Part shown: one piece after another, positions 23,786 through 37,700 of the stretch
Numbering within the stretch: the first letter of the stretch is position 1
How the letters are laid out: each line of letters starts with the position of its first letter
Source of the DNA: Owenia fusiformis
Lineage: Eukaryota; Annelida; Polychaeta; Sabellida; Oweniidae
DNA: 60,000 nt
Assembly (NCBI GenBank): GCA_903813345.2
Contig: CAIIXF020000003.1
Coordinates: forward strand, 671,621-731,620
Reading direction: 5' to 3'
Made by a program: the position numbers and the translations under genes
The notes under the pieces: model-generated
Seen by the model: only the letters and a program-made list of their open reading frames with translations
What the model was told of the DNA's origin: nothing
Database searches by the model: none

Positions 23786-24410
23786 TGTGGAAATAAGATT
23801 TTTAGGAATTTTGTACGAATTTCGCAGAGAAGCCTATAATCGAAGCACACCTAATAAGCATATCATTTTAAAGCTAATGTGTCATTCTGTGTTTATTCTG
23901 AAGGAATAAGCATCATTTACCACATAAACACCAAATATATTAATTGAAAAAAGTATGACCGGCAGCCATTTTGGATTTTCCTCCGAAATTCATGTGGAAA
24001 TAAGATTTTTAGGAATTTTGTACGAATTTCGCAGAGAAGCCTATAATCGAAGCACACCTAATCAGCATATCATTTTAAAGCTAAGGTGTCATTCTGTGTT
24101 TATTCTGAAGGAATTAGAATCATATAACACATAAAAACCAAATATATTATTGAAAAAAGTATGACCGGTGGCCAGTTTGGATTTTCTTCAAATGCTCAAT
24201 GTTGAAATCAAATTATAAGGAATTTTGTTCTAATTTCACAGAGAAGCCTGAAAGAGTACAATTCCAAATCTGCAAGTCAGCAAACATTGTAAAGCTCTGG
24301 TGTCATTCTGTTTATTTTTTGAAAGAATATGAGTTATTTTACTAATAAACACCAAATATATTGATATAAAGACATAAGACTAGCAGCCATTTTTCATTTT
24401 CTTCAGAATA
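23786..24410. repeat. Satellite array, ~211 bp unit (right block)
   Basis: Continues the same units (GACCGGCAGCC, GACCGGTGGCC) with growing divergence to about 24410. Confidence 0.85.
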
Positions 24411-26520
24411 TCAGGATGTATGTGAAGACTGATTATTTACATTTTTTGTTTTTGGATAGAATTTCCCAGTGTTAGCTGCAGATGGCAACTAATTAAGATA
24501 AAACCAAGTGTACACACTGCAGTCAGCTGGAGAAATGTAAGTTTACTTCATGAATCATAAAAAGAGCTTTATAATTCTGGCCAATTGTAGAGTTTCCTTG
24601 TACACGTAGCTTTTGTAATCTTGCTTGTCTGGTTTTTCATGAGATATGCATATTAGACCTCTATATAACTTACTTTTCCTTCTTTTAAATGGCATTTTTG
24701 AATTCTGACAGTGAAATGTTTTTACAAGAATAACATTGATTTATAGTTATGTTATTTTCCATGAAATTCTCAAATTTTCTGAAAAAACTTTGGCTAAATC
24801 TCCATTAGTGCAATTTTAATTCTCTAAAAACCCTTGTTATTAATTTAACAACCCAAATTTCGATGATTTATCATGATATATACATTAACAACATCATCAT
24901 ATCATTCATATGGTATGTGCCATTCATGTGTTAGAGAGATTCAACCAACACTTTTTGATAAATCATGAGATTATCTCATAACGTCTATGACAGCCTGGCT
25001 GAAATAAAGATCTGGCAGCAATTATAAGATTGTAGCACTCATTTTCATTTGATTATTCAGTTATGATAGTATTCATAAACACATTGCGATTTCAGGTCAT
25101 TTGCTATTGAAATGAAATGCTTAAATCTGCAAAGGAGGAAAAACATGAAATAACTCTATTGAAGCAAAATGCTGCAGAGCGTGAAGGTTGTTGACCTTGG
25201 TAGCCCTTAACAGATTTTAATTCATGGTATGTATCTCAATGATATTATTTTTTCAGGTTTTTGGAATCCAACCATCAATAGGCTAAATAATAGTGTACCT
25301 ATGTAGAAATCATCTTGATTTTTAAAAATTGCATTGAGAAATCTGATACAAAAAAGAGAATGTTATTTTAAACTTTAAAATGGCAATAAAACTGTAAATG
25401 TACTCCTCACTGTTCCTTTGAACACATACATTTCAAGGAAGGAACAGTGTAGATGATGTTTGGAGCCATGCATTAGAAGGATGTATTGTCATAGCTTTGG
25501 TTTGCTCTATCTAATGGACCAGCAGCACTGTGAGAAACCTGACTTATTAAGCCAGTGAGTATACTAAATCTGTATGCGAAATTCTTGATTCAATTTGCAG
25601 GAATTTCACAGATCTTGCATTCAGTTATTGCTTTTTATGCATTTTGTTCTACTTTGAATGGGATCAGTTCTCTTGGTGTAATGAAACACAGTCCTGGTAA
25701 CACAGGTCAGTTGCTGGTTAGAATCCAGCAGAGTCCCCTGTTCTACCTAGTTCAATAATGCATAAAAAGTTAAGAGACCTGATCAGTATACAAACTGATT
25801 CCTCATGTATGAGTTAATATTGCTATATCAGCTGAAGAATTTGGATCTTTATTATTTAAATTGGTGCAACAATTTACAAGCATTAATTGTTAACAAAAAC
25901 AAGCCTTATACTACATGATGTCAAATAAGTCCCCCCTGCTACAGGTAAATCCTAAATAGATGGTATCTACTATCTAGTGTGATATACCATTGTAAAGATC
26001 TTCCAAGGGTATGTTAAATCACCAACTGTCAAGTATTTAGTTAAAATTCACTTATATTTTCATTATGTCCTTTATAGTTAGTGTACCCTCCTTAAGCAGC
26101 TTCCATTGGTGCAAAATGAGAAGGATATGACCTCAGAATTATATCAAAAAGTTATCCTGTCCAGAAATTGGTTTAATACATTGCCATAGTTGTCATCTTT
26201 AGGTCCTTTGACTTTTCTTACATATGATTCTCAAAATCCTGCCAAATATACCAAGTTGCCATATTTCTAAGCCTATGGTCACCTCAATTGATACACTGTT
26301 AGGAATTTTGAGATTTGAATTGTGTCAGATATACGTCAATCAATCAATGAATGTAACTTTGGAAGACCTTTCCAATGATATATCACAATTTGTACCATAT
26401 ATCTTGGTTTTGGGTATTGCGGGGGACAACACTTTTTTGACACCCTGTATTTTTGATGGCTTAATGATGTACAGTTGCACATGTTAAACAATACTTGGAT
26501 GTTGTTTACTGCTGAATCAG
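24411..26520. other. Spacer without recognised gene
   Basis: AT-rich, no coding frame, splice pattern or repeat family that I can name. Confidence 0.5.
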
Positions 26521-26527
26521 TATTTAA

Positions 26528-26702
26528 GTGATGGTTCAAGAAAACCTTTTTGAAAAAGATTGCCCATGTTATTTTCTGGTACAAAATAAAGTATAAAGAC
26601 ATGTATGTATTTCCTTCCTTTTTTCAGGAGATTGAAAATTACCTATTTCTAATAACACATGCAGGTATAGCAATTTTTTCAAAAATGTTTCTTAACCATT
26701 GA
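26528..26702. mobile_element. Short TTAA-flanked MITE, 175 bp
   Basis: TTAA at 26524-26527 and 26703-26706; the arms share CATGTTATTTTCTGGTAC and GCAGGTATAGCAATTTTTTC with the 14737 family. Internally deleted. Confidence 0.75.
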
Positions 26703-26709
26703 TTAATAT

Positions 26710-28400
26710 ATCACACTAAATGGTAAGTGGAACCTGTCTAATCCAAATGCATCTGGGACCTTAAAAAGTGATTTGATAAGTAGGTATGTTCACTTCTATG
26801 ACCATATAAGTTGATAATGCAAAATACATTTTGGACAGAGAAAAAATGTTCTTATTGAGAGGTGTTCAGACTAGAAGTGTTCATGTTTTAACTGTATTTG
26901 ACATTTTCATCCATTCCTACTCAGTGGTTGTATAAATAAGGGTTATGTACTGGGAGGTTTTGGATACAGGGAAATATTTGTATCTCACGAGGGACCCCAG
27001 GGTATCCAAAACCGACCGTACATAACTGGTGTATCTCATACTTGAGTGGGTTTGGGGTAGATATAACCTTTACCACCTTTTTCAAATGACAAGATAGGCC
27101 TATAATGTAAAAGCACAATTTATATTTAACATTTTCATAATATTCCTTCAGTTGGTTTAATGGTGTTTGTAATATAAGAATTATGAAATAAATTGAATTG
27201 AATATTCCTCCCAGATCCTCTTACTAAAAGAACGTAAATCTTTTTTCCCCGTCCAATCTATTTTGTGACATTAGAAGCATTTGATTGCTACCCAGTCAAC
27301 TCACCAGAGGGCTCCAGGTGATACAATGTGGATACAGTTATCACTTTCTGTAATTTTACGATCAAATTGTTGCTTATGTCATGTATGTTATTGTATATGA
27401 TTTTAGCTAAAGCGGGTTATTGAGAAAATCAAATGCATTTATTTTATTCATTATGTTTGTTTTGATTAATTTTTAGTTCTAGATCTGATTATTTTTGGGC
27501 GGCCATCTTGTTTTCTTGCGGCCATTTTGAAGGTTTTTCGATAAATCTTGTTATTGCCATTTCAGGAAAACTGCTCATCGGATTTTTTCCTAATTCGTAC
27601 ACATGATAGAGGATATTAAGTTCTAGATATGATTATTTTTGGGCGGCCATCTTGTTTTCTTGCGGCCATTTTGAAGGTTTTTCGATCATCTTGTCATCAC
27701 CATTTCATTTTATAGGTTTGTATTTCATGGTGCAAATATAGCAGACATGGTCAGAATGTATTGGAGAGGGTCTGCACGTAAATATACCACCCCTTTGGGA
27801 AAGCCTTCGGATACGCCTGGCCTTACACTAAAACCTTTCTTCCTTGTGATATATATTTCGTTGAGCAGCTTTGGAATTTGGTTTTCACCTCTTTCACAAT
27901 ATAATAGCATCTAGGTAATTCCACTACCAGGGCACAATTAAAAATAGGCATAACTATTTTTTCGGGAGTTCATAAATGTATTTAATCGCTTCATAAAGCC
28001 ATACCATGAGGTTCCAATGCTTCTAGCGTTACATTATTGCTGTCTTTCTAGATACCGTTGTCAAATATTACCGTTTGTAAAAGTATTCTGGTTTTACAAC
28101 AGATTTGACCCAGCTTTACTGTTGTCATTTACACAGTATCCGTTGTCAAGTGTCTTATTTTGATCGGTTAAATTAAAGGCTTTATTTCGATTGTTGAACA
28201 TATGTAACCAAACGATGAGTATAAAGACACTTTGATTGATTGTTGTACAAAAGGAATTCTATCTACCGTAGGTGCTCTTTTTAACATATAGTTAATGAAA
28301 ATCGAATCGAATCGACGATTATGTCCGCCATTTGTGACAACAATATCTGCCTTTACCGTTGTCAGGGTATTCCGGCGTGATTACGCGATCGGTTGTATTC
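26710..28400. other. Spacer upstream of copy B, with a ~144 bp direct duplication
   Basis: GGGCGGCCATCTTGTTTTCT and GCGGCCATTTTGAAGG occur at about 27497 and 27641. The in-between CGCCATTTCAGGAAAAC-type motif recurs at the right edge of the window (59968). No gene recognised. Confidence 0.55.
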
Positions 28401-28417
28401 ATTAATTCTGCAAACAA

Positions 28418-28510
28418 CCAATCAGCGCGGTGGAAAGAATAATAGAAAATTATTAGACGCATTATAAGTTGAAGGACGGAACAAATCCATTTTATTTCGA
28501 TTCAAAAGAC
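28418..28510 (+). promoter_or_regulatory. Putative core promoter of copy B
   Basis: CCAATCAG at 28418-28425 is followed about 40 bases later by a TATA-like ATTATAAG (28461-28468), which would place transcription start near 28490-28500, about 140 bases before the ATG. The spacing suits a CCAAT/TATA promoter. No initiator or reading evidence is available. Confidence 0.4.
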
Positions 28511-28636
28511 ATAAACAGACAGAGAGTGACAGTGGCATATAGGACAATACCAGAAATAAACGACATTTAATGAAATAAATAAACGTTCATAAAATACGAA
28601 AGGACATAAGATTTACCGATCTACTCAAAGACCGAA

Positions 28637-28718
28637 ATGGCGAATTTTCTCATCTTTGGACTTTCCTTGTGTTTAATGCTGAATTCTGCAGCAATACCTC
28701 AAGATCAAGTCAGCACAA
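28637..28718 (+). CDS. Copy B exon 1: start codon and signal peptide
   Basis: ATG at 28637 opens 27 codons plus one base before a consensus donor (GTAAGT at 28719). The peptide begins [15 protein letters not shown], a hydrophobic core ending near Ser-Ala-Ala, typical of a cleavable signal peptide and fitting an extracellular TINAG-like protein. The start was chosen because it is the first ATG after the CCAAT/TATA-like region and is followed at once by the signal core. The exon ends in phase 1, matching the acceptor at 34717. Confidence 0.75.
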
Positions 28719-31700
28719 GTAAGTAAATATATTTGTATTTATTTCACTCTTCTTATCTCGATTATTTATGAGGATAAATGGCTTCCCCATCTCTTGTTTA
28801 ACATTTTGAACATAGAATATTTAACATTTTTATCGCAAATGAATATACATTTTCCTTTTTGAATTATTTTCGAATTTGAAATTTCAATATAGTATTCAAT
28901 ACTCCTTTCGGTTTTAATTTCTTTTTATTTCATCATAATTTCCTATATGCTGATTATTCATAGCTTGGCCCAAAAAGTGAACCCTTGCATTAGGAATATC
29001 TCAGTTATTTTCCACTGTAATGGTCTAACATTCTTATATGTTTTCGAGGAAAGGCTAACATTTTTGTGGGTACCTTAAAGGTAACACAGTCTTAAATCTA
29101 GCAGAAGTTACATGGCATCATCAGACATGCCGGATTTCTGGATGATGTCCTCATTTCAAACTCCACGGGTTCTGGATGAAGTTATGCACTGCTCTATCCG
29201 GCATATCTGGGAGAAGTTCTTATTTCTAGTGTATTTTCTTGATTTTTAAGAAAGAAGAATGTTTCTAAAGTTTTGGGTCTTTAATTGAAAAGTCGTGAAT
29301 TTATGAAAATTATAATTTTACTTGTCACTCACTTGCGTCATCAATTATAATCATTCACGCATAGCTAGATTAGGTGTATCTGACTCCAGCTAATTCGAAA
29401 ACAGTATTTCACATGACAGCAGAGCATGAAATAATCATAAACGCGCTCAATGTCAGTAGTTAAAAAGTTGTCATGGTGATAAATGGACTTTTCACATTGT
29501 ATTTGATGACTTTCCAACTTGACCCTAGCGAAAAATCAATTGAAAATGTGTTCTTTTAGTGATTTTGCTCCTTTTAGATGATGTTCCTAAACTTTGCATT
29601 CCCGCTGCGCGGTCATGCACACATTTGGAAACAACACCTTCATGGTATGATTCAGCAAACAATGCATTGAATCCAGGGCCAAAATCCTTAAATAATCTAT
29701 ACCCGATTTAAAGTAATTCATTGAGCCTTCTTAAAAGGATTTCAAATAGTTAGTTCTCATCGAATCCAACGATACATACATGACATAAAGATAGCCTAAG
29801 ATTAAAAATGCAGCTAGGATTCTATCGTTGCATCATTAACTCATTGTAAAAGTTATTTAAATGATCTTAGGTCATCTAGGGAATAAATTCTATGCATTCA
29901 ACATTTCAATGTTATGATGATCCCGACCTCTGACTCATTAGTGCTCAATTTTCTAAATTCAAAGAAAATATCACCTTCATTAGTCTGTTTATTTATGAAA
30001 ATCAACCTTTTTTAGATTATCGTCTGTTAAATACCATTCCCCTAAGTGCCTCGATCATTATTTGAATTTCTGTATAATAATACTAATTATATCATTTAAG
30101 TGGCTTGATATTTTGTTTTAATATTGTGAATGTATTGTGTCATCCCTTTTCTAATTAATGTCCGAAAGATAGCATGATGAATGTTTAGAACTGTAGACAT
30201 AGTGCTACCAGGCCTTTAATTCCTAATTTGTTCTAAAAATTCTAAGAAAAAGAATTATCGGTATCTGATCATATATAAAACCTTTCAGAGATTGAGAATG
30301 CAGAAAATGAACAAAACGTATATTATTTAGGCAAGCAATCCTAAAGACCACAAGAAGATCTTACCTTATACTAATGATGTGACATGATATTTTGTTTTAA
30401 TATTGTAGACATAATGCAACTAGACCTGTTGCGGTAACTGGTCAACTCGTACCCAAGACAACTCGTACCCAAAACAACTCGTACCCAAAACTCGTACCCA
30501 AGACAACTCGTACCACCAAAGTATATATTTTGTTTTGAATCAAACGTTGGACTGGGAATGTAAATATATATACGTATTATAATTGTTACATACTGTTTAG
30601 AATAGATTAAAGTTTGAAGAAGCATTTTCGGAAGAAATTGATTTAATTTTCTGACATTTTGAGCTTTGAGTGTCAATTTATTTTGACTATTATTTTATAT
30701 TGGTCATAGATTCAGGATGTTTGAGTGAAGAGACCTTTGTTTATTCCACATATTCATAATCACTTTTCAAAATGTTTATGAGTGTTTAGAACAAGTGTCA
30801 GATCTAATTCATCTTGAAAGATAGTATTATTTTAAAAAAGTATAGATTTATCAAATCGTGGGCCTTATTTCTTTTTTAACAGATAATCTATTTGTCTAGG
30901 ATTTCATATTATCAGAAGTCACATTCATGAAATTTAGCAATAAAATATTTTGAATAATATAATGTATATAATATTATCCCACCCTAAGTGCTTTATATGA
31001 TTGTATAATCGCATTGTATAACTGCAATATAAAACCAACACTCATCGTATACAACTCTTGAGAACGATATACAACTCCCGGATAGCGTTTGCAACTCCTG
31101 GGCAGCGTATACAACTCTTCGACTTGATATACAACTGCTGAATTTAGATTAACCTTTTATTGATTAAAGATTAGGGTGGGATAATAAGATCATATAATGG
31201 TTGATTCTGTATATCGTTATACTCTCGTGAGTATATGATATATTCACTTGTTCCCTTCGGTCACTCGTGAATATATCATATACTCACTTGTAGACATAAA
31301 CACGATATACGGAATCAACCATTATATAACCTCATAATATATAATATTAATATCAAATATTGTTCTGGTACTTATTCATATATGATATAATACATTTTGT
31401 ACACATGTGCTCAAACATAATCCAATTTAATTCCAAGTAGAAAAGAAATTAACAGATTAAACTTCCTTTAAACTTTCTCTAAATGCACGAAATTAATTGT
31501 TTGATTCATTTGTACAAAAGTTACAATTGTAATTATATATAATTACAAAAAATGTTGAGAACAAGCTCTTCAAGTGCTTCTTTTATATAAAAAAGGTGAT
31601 TCAAGTCAAATCAAAATGCTTTACTCAATCCATTGAGAAAAAATGTCTTCTAAATTCAAAAAAAACATTGAGGCTTATTTGATTCACATTTTAACATGAA

Positions 31701-34700
31701 AACATTATTATACAAACTCAATTTGTTTTCCTAAGATGCACCTTTAATACTAAAAATAAACTTGGGTACGAGTTGTCTTCGGTACGAGTTGTCTTGGGTA
31801 CGACTTGTCTTGGGTACGAGTTGACTAGGAAGCCCTGTGGCATATTGTCAATACATTGAACAGTTATAGCACTATGCGAGCAATTTGTTTGCTTTGTTTT
31901 TTTAGATTAGCTTTCTATTTTTTACAATTTTAAAATTAAAGGACTTAGAAGGGAGAGATTGAGTAAAATTATAAAAGAAACCTGTTCATTATTTGAAAAA
32001 GAACTGTAGGCATCTGGTCAGATATGAACGTTATTGAGAATTTAGTGTCCCGCGTCTAGTTATAAATTACCGTCTGCTGTGTATTACAGTTAGCAGTCCC
32101 TCTCCGAAGATTGATGACTGTGACAGCCCGGGTACTAAATCATTTCAAATCTACCACGCTGACCCTTTCTCAACCAATCAGCGAAATTGAAGGAAGATGT
32201 GCTAAATAATTCTCATCAAATATGCGGGGATGTCGGTAGAAATGACCATATAGAAAGTCGTCCGTATTTCGATGACGAACTCTGATTGGCTCGGTGAGAT
32301 CAGAGATTTATTGTAAACTGAAAAAGTGAAGACGAAGCTCTCTTTTAAGAAGTAAAGTCGAACAAATGCAAAGGGTAAAGATTTAGATGAGCAAACTTTA
32401 AGATCAAATAAAGATCAGATTAAAGAGAATCTGTTTTGCACAAACATCTCATCTCAATCATCAGTTTCCTTCTATTTGCTTCTTGTGCATTGTAGAGGTG
32501 GTCTGAGTAGCAGAATGCGTATTTTGAGTCCCTTAAAATTCTCGACCCCTCTTATATGATATGATTCCCACAAACATCAAGGTCAGCTACTCTTAGGCCA
32601 TTCAGGGTAAAAGTCACAATAAGGAAGATATGTTTTTATGCATTTAACCTTTCAAAGTTATGCTAATCTGAACCTCTCAATCATCAGTGCTCAACTTCTA
32701 AAGGCTATGAAAATACCAGCTATATTAATATTTTATTTTTTATTGTTTTTTAGTTATTGTGTATAATAATGACAATTGCTTCGTTATACTATATTATCAT
32801 TTGCAATTCTGCGTAATGGCATTCAGGGTAAAAGTCACAATAAGGAAGATATGTGTTATGCATTTAACATTTCCAAGTTATGCTAATCTGAACTTCTCAA
32901 TCATCAGTGCTCAATTTCTAAAAGGCTATGAAAATACCAGCTATATTAATATTTTATTTTTATGGCTTTTAAGTAATTGTGTATATGAATCATATGTCAA
33001 TTGCTTCGTTATACTATATTATTATTTGCAATTCTGCGTAATGGCATCTTTAAAATATTAATGACAGGGATAATGCAATTTGACTCCCATTATATGAGAA
33101 TACAATAATTGTGTATATAAAGCTAAAATAATTTGCTTATTTTTGCAATAATTCGAGGCTTTTAGGTAATGCGTTTCAGAGTTTGACATTCGTTAATTGT
33201 TTTTACCTTTTTTGTGATATACGTAATGCAAATTTCCACTTTAGTTATTACATTTTAGATCATCTAATAATCTAGACGTTTTAAGTTCCCTCTCATAACA
33301 CAATAAGGCATTGGGCGAAAGTATATATTTGCATATTTTCCGAGTTTGATATGTTTTAAGTATTATTAAATGTCACGGCATTGATGATCTAATTCTGAGA
33401 ACAAAGCCTTTAGTTTTAATCATCCGTGTAAATTAATTACATAACTTAAATTATTGATGCAAAATGGTACAATCATAATTACAATTTTAAATTAACAGAA
33501 TTGCAGTTCCCTTAACCGTTACATTAGAATATCTATACTTTGTTTTTTATGTTCTAGAGCCCCATGATGTGTTACTTATTATCATATGTTTTGACAATGG
33601 TCTAAATAAACTATTATACTAGTCGACTATTATACACAATTGCAATACATCAATCTGTTCATCAGCATGATGAGACATGACGCAATGCAACTGCCTCGCC
33701 GGAATTTTTTCAAATATATATTTTATTTTTACACCCTTTTTTAGCTAAATCTGTTTTTATTTCCGAACCGAACCTAGAAAACGAACCTCGCAAAAGGTCC
33801 ATATGCATGTTGTAAAAACAGGAACAACAAAAGAAGGAATAATACTCTCTGATTTCATAGAAAACATATCGCAGTGAACAGCTTTGGCCATGAAAACTAT
33901 GGGGGATTTTAAAATGAGATATATCTTGAATTCTGTAATTTTACATTATGATGTCCTAATTCACTGATATCTGTCGCTACAAGGTTACGAAAAACATGTC
34001 ATGCTTATGATACTTGAAGAAAATAATTTCAAAATATTGAAAACTAAATAATTTTACGTGAAAGGAGCACGTAGAATATCGCAAACAATTTCAAACAATT
34101 CTAACTTGAATTATTAATATTTTCTGATCATGAACATGGGTGTATCGTTTAGATCCATTCATTATCTTCAAGAAAAGTATATATAATGATAATTTAGTTA
34201 ATCAGACCTAAGTCAAATTGAAGGGGCAATGGACCAATCAACATACTTTTTCAAAAATGATTGCATTTTTGGTGAAAATGGGGTCAACATCTTTGGAAAA
34301 GTGTGTTGATGGGTTGATTGCTTGTTAAATATCTCCAAGTTTGTTTGACTTTATTGTTACGGTATATAATTTTCTTTGAGTAAATGAATCTATCTAAAAG
34401 ATAAACTCGCTTCATCGTCATAAAATAGACATAATCCAAGATATAACATTCTGAAGTTGTTTGCGATAACCTACGTGCTCCTTTCTAGAAATGTACAAGT
34501 TTTTTATAATTCGTAAATTGGTGTTTGTGTGTATTTTCACATTTCAGAAAACGTGTTTCAACATTTCCCGGTAATTAAAATATTTACAAATGACAAGCCT
34601 ACATCAACACTGCAGTAAAACTGTGCACATATTATATTCTATGCAGTTTGATCACACTGTTATGCGTCTTTTTCTTTTGTACCAGTGGTGTAGTAACAGT

Positions 34701-37700
34701 TTTTGTCCTTTTTCCAGATGACTGTAAGGCCGATGGCAAAGTTCATCGCCCTGGGAGCATCAGTCGGATATACTGTCAGGAATGGTAAGTAATTCTCAAG
34801 TCATATAAATAGTTAGTATTCGAGATACTGTTGATTCAATGAATGATAGTTTTGGAATATTTGATTTCCTTGAAATTGAATAAATTATTAAGTAACACCG
34901 ACGATCACAGATCCCTAAGTTTTGCAGCATACACAGTAAAATAAATTATTTTTTTCACACTAAAATGATTAAAAAAAAGCTAAAACATATTATAACTTTT
35001 GATTGAATTCTTATGGCTCAGGGGTAGAGCGTTTGACCCGAGAGCGGGAGGTCCTGGGTTCGATTCCCGAACTGGGATGGTGACATACGATAGCAAGTCG
35101 CCACTACAGTCTCAACTGTAGTAGCTGGCCCTTATGGCTCAGGGGTAGAGCGTCTGGCTCGGTACCTTATAGCTCCCCGACAGACGTGCCTTTACAGAAT
35201 AATCATCCTATGAAAATATAACAGAAGTTGATAAAACGATTTAATATATGTATACCTTTTGCTAAAGCTTTGAAATCACATTTTAAATGAGGTTTTGGTT
35301 GATTCGAATATTAAACTACCTTAACTGGAACTATGTTGTTCTTATTGTAAGCGTATGTAATCATTAACTTCTCCATCTATTCATCCATTAAGGACTTTCA
35401 ATAAGGAAGTACCCCCCCCCCCCCAAAAAAGGAAAGTACCACCACCCCCCACCACCCCATTAGCAGACATATACCGAAGTTTAGAGGTATATAGGGAACG
35501 CCTCCGTCCGTCCGTACAATAAAGTCACAATAGGGATTCCCTTAAATGCTTCCAACATTGAATAATAAATACGATACGCAATCAATGACATTGCTCTGCC
35601 AAATAGATTTATGTAAATCTGAATAAACCATTGGTGCATAGGAAGACATATTGATACATTCGTACAGTTTATTAAATCTGTACAGTTCGTAAAATTCCTA
35701 CAGCAAATCTTAAAAATAATGACTGAATTGAATTTTAAATAATATCCATACCTTTATATTGCAGCATATGTATAGAAGACATGGAAAATAACGACCACTA
35801 CATGTGGGAATGTGAAGGTCTGGATTGTCTCATCAGGGACTCGATCATAGACCATGTAAATGGAGGCAATAAAGGGTTGGTACCATATTTTCTAGTTTCA
35901 ATTAATACAGACACATTTATTTAAATACGAATGCTAGTTTCAGGGTTAATCTATAATTTTTCTATATTTTGACTTCCTAATTAAACTGATTCAACTGTAT
36001 AATTTCGTAGACAATAATGTTGAACACCCACTGTAGATCGTTGGTATTATTTCTTAATTTGTAGGTGGAAAGCTGGTAGTTATTCCTTTCTGCAGGAAAA
36101 AACATTGACATTTGGAATCAAGCACAAATTGGGGACGTTTTTGCCAGGCAGTGATGTAATACCCACGAGGCACAGTCGGGTGAGGGAAGAAGAAACTTTC
36201 CCAAGGGAATACGACTTACGAAAGGAATCAAAAGGATACGTCTCTGCAATCCGTGACCAGGGGGATTGTGCGTCATCCTGGGCATTTAGTACAACTGGTA
36301 AGTCAAAGAAAATACTTCAACATATTGCCAGATTAAAGTTTATGGTTCCATGCAGGGCTTATATAATATCTTGCTAATAGGCTAATAGTTAGTTCATTGA
36401 ATCCTTTCCAGGTTATTTTTTTCAATTTTTATTTATCTCATTTTTTAGAAGGGTGTCCCATCAACGCCAAAAGTAAGGATTTCATCAAGTCTGTTGATAT
36501 ATAATCTCAGTAAATACTTGGATCTGTTTACATAAAATGTAGATGATAAAATGGGGTTGGCACATTACTTCAGTGCAAAACTTTCCCAGTCCCGCACAAT
36601 ACTATTGATGATTTCCTTTTCAGCTGTTACCTCAGATCGGCTAGCAATGGAATCGTCTGGTGCAGTCAAGGTAGATTTCTCCCCACAACAACTTATCTCT
36701 TGCATTGGAGACAAGAAAACTGTATGCGCAGGGAGGCACTTGGATAGAGCATGGGAGTACATGAGAGTACAAGGGTAGGTACTAGAATTCGCACTAGAAC
36801 TTTCAAATATGATAAAGGCAATTCATTTACAGTTAAAAAATGTATGCACACGTAGCAAAGGAAAATGGCCAAAATTGTTAAGATAGAGAAATAAAACATC
36901 TTAGACATAAGATTCACAACAACAACAAGGTGAAGCAAATCCCAAATAGTGAGTTTGTAGTCCATACACAAGTCCTAAAGTGGAATCCAATCGGTATAGG
37001 GCGGGAGAACATAGGTTTCACAACTCAACTTAATACAGCGTGAACTAAATCATTTAGATTCATACTTTTTTTTTTCCTAAATTGATTAGGTGAACTGTAG
37101 GTTTACTTGGAATATTGCTTAGATTTCAAGTTCATATTAGGTAACTACCAACACTCTGCCCATATATTTTAGTAAAACAAATAAGGTGACAAACTTTATT
37201 GTGTTCATTCTTGTTTTAAATTTCATTCTTGGGCCCTCTTTAGGTTAAATATATCACAAACTGAAAGACAGTTGCATCTGTTATCTGTTTTCAATGTTCA
37301 GATTTATTTGTTAAATTTTATTATTTTTAAAGGAAAATGCTGTAAAGACAACTACAAAGTAATTCAAAAATAGTTCACTGTGTTTGTATTATTTTAGAGT
37401 TGTTGATGAGAAATGCTACCCCTACGCAAGTAGTCTTGGCAGCTTCATTGAAAACTGTCAAATAGAAAGATCAACATCAAGATCAAAGAATGGTGTATGC
37501 CCAAAGGACAAACAAATACCGAAGAACATAGTCTATCAAATGGAAAAACCATACAGGATCCTTAGCGACGTGAGTTGTATTCAAGATAATATTTATTAAA
37601 TCTAGAGGTATTATATTTTGTCTAATCAAATCCAATCAGCCGATGATGGGAAGCTCTCGTAGACTCAACTGCAAGTTGGTTATCACACTTGAAGTCAATT

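Larger units (their letters stand above)
30441..31825. mobile_element. 1.39 kb element whose inverted ends are tandem ACTCGTACC repeats
   Basis: Left end: GTCAACTCGTACCCAAGACA with four more ACTCGTACC units to 30518. Right end: four GGTACGAGTTGTCTT-type units in inverted order (31765-31825). No ORF of a transposase; TSD not clear. Confidence 0.75.
28719..34717 (+). other. Intron 1 of copy B (6.0 kb)
   Basis: Holds the inverted-repeat elements at 30441-31825 and 34060-34485 and a 221 bp tandem duplication (32601-33045). A GC-richer patch at 32090-32300 carries CCAATCAGCG and an inverted CCAAT (GATTGGC), which might be an alternative promoter. The rest is plain AT-rich DNA. Confidence 0.6.

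Noticed and set aside
27725-27910. 61-residue minus-strand ORF upstream of copy B
   Set aside because: No recognised motif, no splice support, adjacent to repeats.
35007-35080. Functional tRNA gene
   Set aside because: A and B boxes are good, but acceptor and anticodon stems do not pair; treated as SINE-like.
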